Part shown: piece by piece, positions 29,598 to 37,281 of the stretch
Position numbering within the stretch: position 1 is the stretch's first letter
Layout of the letters: every line of letters starts with the position of its first letter
Translations under genes and position numbers: made by a program
Assembly: GCF_032883915.1 (NCBI RefSeq)
Contig: NZ_CP120717.1
Coordinates: 57,501 to 121,500, forward strand
Direction: 5' to 3'
DNA: 64,000 bases
DNA from: Endozoicomonas sp. 8E
GTDB taxonomy: Bacteria > Pseudomonadota > Gammaproteobacteria > Pseudomonadales > Endozoicomonadaceae
The notes under the pieces: generated by a model
Database searches by the model: none
What the model was told of the DNA's origin: nothing
What the model saw: only the letters and a program-made list of their open reading frames with translations

Positions 29598-31337
29598 CTA
29601 ACTTTCCCAGGCCTGAAGTTTCTTGAGGGATTTTACCGAGCGGGTCCAGGGGTAGAGGACCTGGACAGCGTCTTTCAGTTGAGGTGAATTGAGAACAGCC
29701 AGAGCTTCTTTACTGCTGGTGAACTGACCTTGCAGAAGGACATACCAGTCTTTCTGGTTTTTTCGGTAACGGGCCGTAACTGCAGACTTCAATTCCGGGA
29801 ATCGTTTTTTCAGCTTCTCAATGGCTTCTGGCTTGTTGGCTGCAAACCACTGAATGGTATAGCTGTTTCCCGGCCCGCTGAAGATGGCTCCTTGCGGCTG
29901 GGTAACCTTCCGGGAGGTTATCTGCTGAGTCTTTTCTGACTTCCCTGTAATGAGGCTTTGCAGTTCATTAACCGATCGGACTCTGGGGTAGAGGCGTGTA
30001 GAAATACGAGCCAGCTCCGGGCTGGAAAGCGCTCTGTTAGCCTGACCTTTGCTGGTATAGGGAGGACCTACGAGTAAAAACCAGTCCTGATATCCTTTCC
30101 GGTAGTGAATGATCTGGGTGTCACTCAACTGTGCATACCGTCTGCGGACTCTTTCCAGCGTATCTCTTCGGGTTCCAGCCAGCCACTGAATAGCGTAACT
30201 GTTCCGGGAAGCTTTGAGAATGTCATGTCTGGCCGGTTGCCGGTATTCTATGGCTTCTTTTGGACGACGATATTCGTTGGTCTCTTCCCGGGCTGAATAC
30301 CTTGAAAAGCCGTCATCCAGATAGCTCTGCTGATGGTGCTGTTTTACCTGAAAGTCATTCCTTTCAGGAGTCGTCCGGGTATAACGCTGCGAACGCGGAG
30401 CACTGTAGTTCGAATCCATTGCTTCTTCATAAGGCTCGGTCTGATAGGAAGAGTGAAATGGTGCCTCAGGTGTCTGGTAAGGATCGACATTGTAGTCCCG
30501 ATGGGTTTCTTGTTGCTGAACCTTTGGATAGGCGGGAGCGATACTGGCAAACAATCGATTATTGTCCGGCTTCGCAGGATCATTGTAGGCATAACGCTGA
30601 TCATTCAGTGGCTGTGAGGGGTCACCGGGATCTCTGAGTTCTCCTGGCATAATCAGGTTGAGCTTCTGAATGCTGGCCAGAGAACGTGTCCAGGGATAGA
30701 GTTTGTCGGTCAGCAACAACCGGGGAGGACTGTTGAGGGCTGTCATTGCTGACTGGCTATCTTTGAATGGTCCGTCCAGTAATAAAAACCAATCTTTGTT
30801 TTTGCGCTGATAGCGAACAATTGTCGCCTGCTGCAGCACCGGGAAACGACGCTGTAAATCCTTTAATGGTTCTTCGGTGTGGGTTGCGAGCCACTGGATA
30901 ACAAAACTCCCATGTTCCGAACCCAGAAGTTCGTCGACTCTTTGCCGGGGGTGCTGTTCCGGAGTCGTCTGTTGGTAGGAATTGGAGTAGTTACCCTGCC
31001 GATGATAGTCAGGCTGCACTGACTCCTGCTTGAAGTGATTATCGGGCTCGGCTTTGACAGGCTCATAGTGCTGCTGAGGAATAGTTTTCGGGTACCCGTT
31101 ATTTCTATTTGAAGCAGAATAAGCGGCGGTTTCCAGAGATTGTTCGTAACGATCTGTCTGGCTGTTTCGGCATAGCCAGTCGCTGTTCTGACCGGAGCGA
31201 CAATCCCATGATGAACTCATTGCCAGCGGTTTTGGAGGCAATAGAAGGGCATCCGCTGAAAAAGCGGTGAGTGTTGCCAGGGTAGCAAAAACTCCGAGCC
31301 TGAGTGTTTTGTCCATAAACAGCTCTCGAGCAGACAT
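29598..31337 (-). CDS. Secreted protein with three SPOR-like repeats
   Basis: A 579-residue protein. Following a signal peptide (hydrophobic LGVFATLATLTAFSADA), three related segments of about 80 residues begin near 142, 372 and 495. Each has the form SYxIQWLA, a helix with RRRF/Y, HYRK..DWFLL, and ends LYPWTRSV. These look like SPOR domains, which bind denuded peptidoglycan at division sites. The linkers are Gln-, Tyr- and Pro-rich and low-complexity. The ATG at 31337 has AGGAT seven bases upstream; an ATG seven codons later is an alternative. It lies downstream of no obvious partner and 105 bases before the AsmA gene start. Confidence 0.75.
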   Translation of the reverse strand: MSARELFMDKTLRLGVFATLATLTAFSADALLLPPKPLAMSSSWDCRSGQNSDWLCRNSQTDRYEQSLETAAYSASNRNNGYPKTIPQQHYEPVKAEPDNHFKQESVQPDYHRQGNYSNSYQQTTPEQHPRQRVDELLGSEHGSFVIQWLATHTEEPLKDLQRRFPVLQQATIVRYQRKNKDWFLLLDGPFKDSQSAMTALNSPPRLLLTDKLYPWTRSLASIQKLNLIMPGELRDPGDPSQPLNDQRYAYNDPAKPDNNRLFASIAPAYPKVQQQETHRDYNVDPYQTPEAPFHSSYQTEPYEEAMDSNYSAPRSQRYTRTTPERNDFQVKQHHQQSYLDDGFSRYSAREETNEYRRPKEAIEYRQPARHDILKASRNSYAIQWLAGTRRDTLERVRRRYAQLSDTQIIHYRKGYQDWFLLVGPPYTSKGQANRALSSPELARISTRLYPRVRSVNELQSLITGKSEKTQQITSRKVTQPQGAIFSGPGNSYTIQWFAANKPEAIEKLKKRFPELKSAVTARYRKNQKDWYVLLQGQFTSSKEALAVLNSPQLKDAVQVLYPWTRSVKSLKKLQAWES

Positions 31338-31585
31338 GAATCAGATCCTTCTGACCATTGCTTTTAACAAATCAGGTTTGAAAACTAATTGCAAGTCTTG
31401 TGTTGAATTAATTTTTCAGTCGCCAAGTGTTGTCTGGCTCATTGAACAGGAAGCAATGACCCCGGAAAATGTTCAACCACTCGCTATGGTGCGCTGTTCA
31501 GCGACTAATATGGTGGTGAGGTTGTTTGAGTGACTCTGCCTGGGGAGAATCGGCCTCTGCCGCTTGAATAGGTTGGGAACGGGTT

Positions 31586-32329
31586 ATGGAGACAATGGGA
31601 GTTTTGGGGATAATGTCAGTCAAACGATGGCTGGCAGTAGTGTTTTGTCTGGCTTTGCCCGTCTCTTCATGGGCTTTGGACCTAGCGTGTTTCCCCAAGG
31701 TTGATACCCGTCAAAAGCAATACCTGGTAGCTTCAGGCATGCTGATGCTGGAAGCAGCCAGGGAGAGGAAGCTCAACAAAGACGAGGTTGAGTTCCCTGT
31801 CTGGGTCAGCGGTTATCAGCGGGGCTGGTTTGCCAGAGTCGTTGAAAAATCACCGACAAGAACCGTTCCGGGCGTTACTCCGAAAGAAGGGAAGTTATTC
31901 AATGGTTTGTTGCTGGCGTCATCCGAACATCAGATCAGTAGCCTGGATCGCAATGAAACCCTGAACTGCAGAACCCTCATTAGTTTCAGACAACTCAAGA
32001 CAATGGCTGGTGGCCAGTTGCCCGGGAAAGGGCAAATCTGGATCTATGTCCTCAAGCCCGGAAGTATGAAGAGGGCGGCCGGCAAATACCCAATCCAGCA
32101 GTCGGATGTCGATAATTTCCTTACCGGGTGTCTGGAACAGTCCAGGGCATTTTCACTGCCTCAGTTTGCTGAACAATGTGTGGATTTTACGGTAGGCTGG
32201 TCGCAGAACTGGGCCAATGACCGTGAAAGGCCTTCCGGTGGCAGGCTGGTACAGAACAAACGAAAGCAGATTGACAGATTGCTTGAGAGGCTGGAAGCAG
32301 ACCTTTTCGAAAAAGTACGAGATGAATAG
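31586..32329 (+). CDS. Secreted protein of unknown function
   Basis: A protein of up to 247 residues with a signal peptide (core WLAVVFCLALPVSSWA). Three in-frame ATGs (31586, 31595, 31613) compete; the third gives a normal signal peptide, and none has a well-spaced ribosome site. The mature part has four or five cysteines and a C-terminal basic-acidic helix (RKQIDRLLERLEADLFEK). It is divergent from the SPOR-repeat gene, and hisB follows 146 bases later on the same strand. I do not recognise a family. Confidence 0.6.
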   Translation: METMGVLGIMSVKRWLAVVFCLALPVSSWALDLACFPKVDTRQKQYLVASGMLMLEAARERKLNKDEVEFPVWVSGYQRGWFARVVEKSPTRTVPGVTPKEGKLFNGLLLASSEHQISSLDRNETLNCRTLISFRQLKTMAGGQLPGKGQIWIYVLKPGSMKRAAGKYPIQQSDVDNFLTGCLEQSRAFSLPQFAEQCVDFTVGWSQNWANDRERPSGGRLVQNKRKQIDRLLERLEADLFEKVRDE

Positions 32330-32475
32330 CTCGCCTGCTTCAAAGCTGCTCCGTATAATGGTTGGGTTGAGGTCCGGGAGTCAGCAAGCATTCAGGTTTG
32401 AAGGGTCTTTATTTGAGTCTGGCAGTAATAACCGATCAGACTCCATGTGCAGAATAGATATAATTGGAGATTATC

Positions 32476-33069
32476 ATGGCTGAGCGCAAGGCCAGTGTTG
32501 AAAGAAATACGCTGGAAACCCAGATCAGGGTTGATGTCAATCTGGATGGCGGTGGCAAAGGCCAGTTCGATACAGGTGTGCCATTTCTTGATCACATGAT
32601 GGACCAGATTGCCCGTCATGGCATGATGGACCTGGATATCAAGGCTGTGGGCGACAACGAAATCGATGACCATCATACCGTAGAAGATATCGGTATTACC
32701 TTGGGGCAGGCGTTCACCAAAGCCATTGGTGACAAGAAAGGTCTGACCCGATACGGGCACTCCTATGTACCGCTGGACGAAGCGCTTTCCAGAGTTGTCA
32801 TCGATTTTTCCGGACGTCCCGGCCTTGAGTTTAATATCGATTTTACCCGGGCCATGATTGGCAAGTTTGATGTCGACTTGTTTTACGAGTTCTTCCAGGG
32901 TTTTGTTAATCACGCCAATGTGACGCTGCATATTGATAACCTGCGTGGTCGCAATGCTCACCATCAGATAGAAACGGTCTTCAAGGCCTTCGGTCGGGCA
33001 TTGAGAATGGCATTGGAACTGGATCCTCGTATGGCTGGCCAGATGCCATCCACCAAAGGATCGCTGTAA
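32476..33069 (+). CDS. hisB: Imidazoleglycerol-phosphate dehydratase HisB
   Basis: A 197-residue monofunctional IGP dehydratase, the sixth step of histidine synthesis. Manganese-binding histidine motifs are [13 protein letters not shown] and DDHHTVED near the N-terminus, with a second set [17 protein letters not shown]. The ATG at 32476 has GGAGA five bases upstream and begins [12 protein letters not shown]. It opens the hisB-hisH-DUF4870-hisF cluster. Confidence 0.96.
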   Translation: MAERKASVERNTLETQIRVDVNLDGGGKGQFDTGVPFLDHMMDQIARHGMMDLDIKAVGDNEIDDHHTVEDIGITLGQAFTKAIGDKKGLTRYGHSYVPLDEALSRVVIDFSGRPGLEFNIDFTRAMIGKFDVDLFYEFFQGFVNHANVTLHIDNLRGRNAHHQIETVFKAFGRALRMALELDPRMAGQMPSTKGSL

Positions 33070-33165
33070 TCAGCCATGAGCGGAAAAAAACTTTGAGTCC
33101 ACTTCAAACAGACAGAGTGATGCAGTCAATATGTTTCTCATTAAGCTGTCAGGTGATTTAAAAAA

Positions 33166-33810
33166 ATGAAGACAGTTGCAGTCATCGATTATGGGATGGG
33201 TAACCTTCACTCTGCCAGTAAGGCTCTGGAACACGTTGCCAGCAGCGATACCCGTATCAAGGTGACTTCTGACCCGAAGATTATTCGGCAGGCCGATCAT
33301 GTGGTGCTTCCTGGTGTGGGGGCTATCCGCGATTGTATGGCAGAAATTCGTGCCAAAGGCGTAGATGATGTGGTGCGAGGAGTGGTCGAGAACCAGCGTC
33401 CGCTTCTGGGTATTTGTGTTGGCATGCAAGTCATGTTGAATCACAGCGAGGAGAATGGTGGCGTTGACTGTCTGGGTCTGATGCCCGGGCGGGTAAAATT
33501 CTTTGGCAAGGGGCTGGTGGATGAGACCGGTGAAAAACTGAAAGTTCCCCACATGGGCTGGAGCCCGGTTCAGCAACATCGTGACCACCCTCTGTGGAAA
33601 GGCATCGAAGATAATGCCCGCTTCTATTTTGTCCACAGCTATCATGCTCATGCTAATGATGATGCGATGGCCGTTGGCCGTTGTCACTACAGCGTCGATT
33701 TTGATGTGGCTTTAGCACGGGACAATATCTTTGCGGTGCAGTTTCACCCTGAGAAAAGCGCTGACAGCGGCTTGAAACTGCTTGAGAACTTTTTGAACTG
33801 GAATCCTTAG
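33166..33810 (+). CDS. hisH: Imidazole glycerol phosphate synthase, glutaminase subunit HisH
   Basis: A 214-residue class I glutamine amidotransferase. It shows DYGMGNLHS at the start, the nucleophile cysteine in [11 protein letters not shown], and the HP(E) of the catalytic triad in VQFHPEKS. It supplies ammonia to HisF to make IGP and AICAR. It lies 96 bases after hisB. AGGTGA precedes the ATG by eight bases. Confidence 0.95.
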   Translation: MKTVAVIDYGMGNLHSASKALEHVASSDTRIKVTSDPKIIRQADHVVLPGVGAIRDCMAEIRAKGVDDVVRGVVENQRPLLGICVGMQVMLNHSEENGGVDCLGLMPGRVKFFGKGLVDETGEKLKVPHMGWSPVQQHRDHPLWKGIEDNARFYFVHSYHAHANDDAMAVGRCHYSVDFDVALARDNIFAVQFHPEKSADSGLKLLENFLNWNP

Positions 33811-33849
33811 AGGGGGCTCGACACTTAAAATACGTTCGAGCTTAAAAAA

Positions 33850-34233
33850 ATGGACATAGACGCTTTGCAACCATTTATGAAAAAGCCCGATTCCAATGAG
33901 AAGAATTGGGCTGTTTTCTCCCATATCCTGACCTTGTTTGGCTGTGTCCTGCCGGGCATGAACCTGTTGATCCCTTTTCTGATCTGGTATCAGAAAAAAG
34001 ATCAGTCTGCGTTTATTGCCCATCATGCCAAAGAGTCTCTGAATTTCCAGATCACCGTGACTCTGTTGATTGCCGTCTGGGGATTACTGAATGCCGTTCT
34101 GATCGGACTGCTCTTTCTTCCCCTGGTTCCGTTTGCAGTGGTTTTTGCCCTGATTTTTGTGATCCGGGCCAGCATGAAAGCCAGTCGGGGAGATGACTAC
34201 CGATATCCGGTATGCCTGCGTCTGGTCAACTGA
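33850..34233 (+). CDS. DUF4870 (Tic20-like) membrane protein
   Basis: A 127-residue protein with three hydrophobic segments and the DUF4870 signature features: NWAVFSHILTLFG near the N-terminus, LIPFLIWYQKKDQS, and HAKESLNFQITVT. The family is widespread and has no agreed function. It occupies the interval between hisH and hisF, 39 bases after one and 41 before the other, so it is probably co-transcribed. In most gammaproteobacteria hisA occupies this place. Confidence 0.88.
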   Translation: MDIDALQPFMKKPDSNEKNWAVFSHILTLFGCVLPGMNLLIPFLIWYQKKDQSAFIAHHAKESLNFQITVTLLIAVWGLLNAVLIGLLFLPLVPFAVVFALIFVIRASMKASRGDDYRYPVCLRLVN

Positions 34234-34274
34234 GTCTTTAATCGGTTTATTGCAAAAAATAGAGAGGCCGTTCA

Positions 34275-35048
34275 ATGGGCTTAGCGAAAAGAATTATTCC
34301 CTGTCTGGATGTTGATAATGGCAGAGTAGTGAAAGGCGTTCAGTTTCTTGATATCCGTGATGCCGGTGACCCCGTTGAAGTGGCTCGGCGGTATAACGAA
34401 GAGGGGGCCGATGAGATCACCTTTCTGGACATTACCGCCAGTCACGAAGACCGCGACACCATGGTTCATACCGTTGAGCGTATGGCCAGTGAAGTTTTTA
34501 TTCCTCTGACGGTTGGAGGTGGCATTCGCAAGGTAGAAGATATTCGTGCCATGCTCAATGCCGGTGCCGACAAAGTCAGTATTAATACGGCGGCTGTCTT
34601 TAACCCTGAATTTGTTCAGGAAGCTGCCGATCGTTTTGGCTCCCAATGTATTGTTGTTGCCATCGATGCCAAGAAGGTCAGCCTGTCAGGTGAGCCTGAA
34701 CGCTGGGAGATCTTTACCCATGGTGGCCGAAAGCCAACCGGACTGGATGCAATTGAGTGGGCCAGGAAAATGCAACAGCTTGGGGCTGGCGAAATTCTTC
34801 TGACCAGTATGGATCAGGATGGAGTAAAGAACGGTTACGACATTGGCGTAACCCGAGCCATATCCAATGCACTGGACATTCCTGTTATTGCCTCGGGAGG
34901 TGCCGGAAATCTGGATCATCTGGTTGAAGGTGTGAAGGAAGGTAAAGCCGATGCTGTTCTGGCTGCGAGTATTTTTCACTTTGCTGAATACTCTATCCCC
35001 CAGGCCAAAGCTTACATGGCCAAGCATGGCATTGAGATGAGAGTCTGA
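34275..35048 (+). CDS. hisF: Imidazole glycerol phosphate synthase, cyclase subunit HisF
   Basis: A 257-residue (beta-alpha)8 barrel. It starts [19 protein letters not shown], with the catalytic aspartate in CLDVD and the second in SMDQDG. FLDITAS and [10 protein letters not shown] are the phosphate-binding repeats. These features separate it from HisA. AGAGAGG lies upstream of the ATG. It ends the his cluster. Confidence 0.96.
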   Translation: MGLAKRIIPCLDVDNGRVVKGVQFLDIRDAGDPVEVARRYNEEGADEITFLDITASHEDRDTMVHTVERMASEVFIPLTVGGGIRKVEDIRAMLNAGADKVSINTAAVFNPEFVQEAADRFGSQCIVVAIDAKKVSLSGEPERWEIFTHGGRKPTGLDAIEWARKMQQLGAGEILLTSMDQDGVKNGYDIGVTRAISNALDIPVIASGGAGNLDHLVEGVKEGKADAVLAASIFHFAEYSIPQAKAYMAKHGIEMRV

Positions 35049-35098
35049 AATAGTAAGAAGAAAAGGAATTAAACTTTTTCCTTCCCGCATTTTTAGAG

Positions 35099-36109
35099 TC
35101 AGTACAGCATCACTTTTCCAAAAACAATCATTACAGCGACGAACAGCACGACTAACGTTTGTTCTGCTTTCGTCGCAGAATCATGAGCTTCTGTGCTGAC
35201 TTCTGTTGACTCATCAGCACCGATTTTTATCTCGAAAGGGGTCGAGTTGTACTGACCATCTGGTAATACACTGGGCAGTAAATAGGCCGGATTAGTCAGG
35301 ATATTGTAAACATCAGGGTCACCTGATCGTACTTTATCCCTGGTGTTTAATTTCCATTCATTTTGGATTTTTTCCAATCGACCCGGAAACTGTTGACCGC
35401 CGAGCATCGAAGTCAGTGCAAAATAAGTGTATTCAGTGATCATGCAACTGTAGTTACAGCTTTCATCTTCATAAGTGAACCAGGCGTTTTTAGGGTAACT
35501 GTCCGGGATTGTATCAAACCGACCACCACGAGCTTTGTCCATGGCATCGGCAATCAATGAACCATGTCGCTCGGCAAGCGCTTCAGGATAAACTTTGCTG
35601 TAGCCAAGATGGGTGATCAAATGCAGTACTTCTTCGAGGGCGCCATCAAATACACCTCTGGCCGCGCCATTTGGGTGAGTTTCGCTTGCTTTCAGGTCTT
35701 GCAGATTGGATAGCTTCTTCCTATTTCCGACTTTATCCCTCACAGGCTGTAGTTCGGAATCGTCAGCTATCATTGCCAAAGTGGCTTTGTGTTGAACTAA
35801 CATATCAACCACTTGTTGATTGTCGATACGGCCATCATCATTGTTATCGAGATATTCAGCCATGATTTTCGCAGCATGAAGCAGCTTTTCATCGGGCACT
35901 TTTTCTGTGCCCCGAACTTTAATACCAAATACAGTGGTGTATTTTGGAAATACCGAAGCCAGAGTTTGTTGGCTTTCAGATACAGGAGTTGGAGCAAGCG
36001 TTGTCGTCTGCGTCGTGTTTTGTGAGTGATTACCGCTGCCGTAGGCGTATGAACTCAAACTAATAGCTATCGCTATCGCTGTTTTAACTATGGTTAGATT
36101 GGACTTCAT
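35099..36109 (-). CDS. Secreted or anchored protein with EF-hand-like loop
   Basis: A 336-residue protein. The ATG at 36109 is chosen because GGAGA lies close upstream. Features in order: a signal peptide (IAIAISLSSYAYG), a Thr/Gln-rich linker, and a loop DNNDDGRIDNQQV at about residues 88-100 that fits the calcium-binding EF-hand/dockerin pattern. After that come EEVLHLITHLGY (a possible metal-binding E-x2-H-x3-H), GGRFDTIPDSYPKNAWFTY, and a C-terminal membrane segment (LVVLFVAVMIVFGKVML). I do not know a named family. Its gene order with the next defence-like pair is head to tail with 17 bases between, which may be accidental. Confidence 0.6.
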   Translation of the reverse strand: MKSNLTIVKTAIAIAISLSSYAYGSGNHSQNTTQTTTLAPTPVSESQQTLASVFPKYTTVFGIKVRGTEKVPDEKLLHAAKIMAEYLDNNDDGRIDNQQVVDMLVQHKATLAMIADDSELQPVRDKVGNRKKLSNLQDLKASETHPNGAARGVFDGALEEVLHLITHLGYSKVYPEALAERHGSLIADAMDKARGGRFDTIPDSYPKNAWFTYEDESCNYSCMITEYTYFALTSMLGGQQFPGRLEKIQNEWKLNTRDKVRSGDPDVYNILTNPAYLLPSVLPDGQYNSTPFEIKIGADESTEVSTEAHDSATKAEQTLVVLFVAVMIVFGKVMLY

Positions 36110-36126
36110 AATCTCTCCGTAAGTAT

Positions 36127-37281
36127 TCAGCACCCTTTACGAAAAATAATTACCTTGAAGATATTTGAGTCTCGATCATCAATAAAATCTATATCTGGAT
36201 AAGCTTTGATTGCTCGCTTGATGCCACTACCAAGACCTCGGTATGGCAGTAATCTGGGGGCAAATGATGCAAGGACGGGGTTGCGAACATTAGAGTTGCC
36301 CATTTTTATGTTCTCTACCGTCAGATTATTCGGCAGATGTCCCGGGCTTATAATTTCAATGCGGTCAGTAAATACCAATAATTTTACAGATGCCGAGATA
36401 AAGTAGTCTCTGTGTATTAACGCATTGGCGATGAGCTCTTCAAGAACAATGCGTGGTATTTCAGGCTCACCAATGGAGTTAAACCCTTGATCTTTTTGAA
36501 TGTGCTTGATGTTCGACAGCACAAACCCCAGAGACTGCTGAAAAATATCGGTTAGTTTGCCCTTAACATCCTGACTATCAATATATTGATTATCCTCAAT
36601 ATTTTTTCCAGGGAAGGCAACCGCTTTGACAATGAAAACAGGTAGTCGAACTTGTGGGCGAGCGGAAAACAGTAATGTACCTGCAATATTGAGCAAGTCA
36701 TTTTTTGCCAGATTCATGTTTTCTAATAACTGTGAACGAGAAATGTGCTGTTTATCTGCAGACTCTCCGTATTCTCGTTCAAAGAAAGTGTCAAAAAATT
36801 CTTCATCAATCTCAGTTGTAAAAGAGTTTTGCACCGAAGATTCATCAGCATGTACCAACCCTGCTTCCTGAAACATCCGCTGAAGCTCCTCGCGGGCTGT
36901 GACTCTTCTCTTATCAGAACCGTTTTTTACCCAAATGTAACCATTTGAGTCCATGTAGGGTTTGACTAAACCGACCGCTACAGTTAATACCAGTACCCTT
37001 CCACCAGGAAGGGCAAAGTTTTGGGTAACTGGGTTGATTGCTGGCTTAACGTTGTTTGTTGCCGCATTAGCAATATCTTGATTTATTCTTCGTAACTGAG
37101 CATCAGAGAGTCCTGTTATTGTGCCATCATCATTGACGCCAATAATAATATGACCACCCTTTGAGTTGCTAAAAGCGGCCATTTCTGATGCTAACGAGTT
37201 AACGTTGTTTATAGTTGCTTTAAACTGGTGTCTGGAATCTTCACCATTGGCAATAATGCCTAAGAGTTCTTCGGTTTCCAT
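36127..37281 (-). CDS. Schlafen AlbA-2 / GHKL-type ATP-binding protein
   Basis: A 384-residue protein. The N-terminal Schlafen AlbA_2 domain spans about residues 8-125 (FKATINNVNSLASEMAAFSN, GGHIIIGVNDDGTITG, YIWVKNGSDKRR). The C-terminal half contains the ATP-binding pattern seen in RecG-like/AlbA proteins: ELIANALIHRDY (about 284-295), DRIEIISPGHLP, and GLGSGIKRAI. Such proteins occur in defence and regulatory loci. It overlaps the 3' end of the PHP-ATPase gene by 22 bases, so the two are translationally coupled. Confidence 0.8.
   Translation of the reverse strand: METEELLGIIANGEDSRHQFKATINNVNSLASEMAAFSNSKGGHIIIGVNDDGTITGLSDAQLRRINQDIANAATNNVKPAINPVTQNFALPGGRVLVLTVAVGLVKPYMDSNGYIWVKNGSDKRRVTAREELQRMFQEAGLVHADESSVQNSFTTEIDEEFFDTFFEREYGESADKQHISRSQLLENMNLAKNDLLNIAGTLLFSARPQVRLPVFIVKAVAFPGKNIEDNQYIDSQDVKGKLTDIFQQSLGFVLSNIKHIQKDQGFNSIGEPEIPRIVLEELIANALIHRDYFISASVKLLVFTDRIEIISPGHLPNNLTVENIKMGNSNVRNPVLASFAPRLLPYRGLGSGIKRAIKAYPDIDFIDDRDSNIFKVIIFRKGC

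Noticed and set aside
36127-37281. Identification as RecG helicase
   Set aside because: The AlbA_2 and GHKL-type segments are often mislabelled RecG-like, but no helicase motifs are present.
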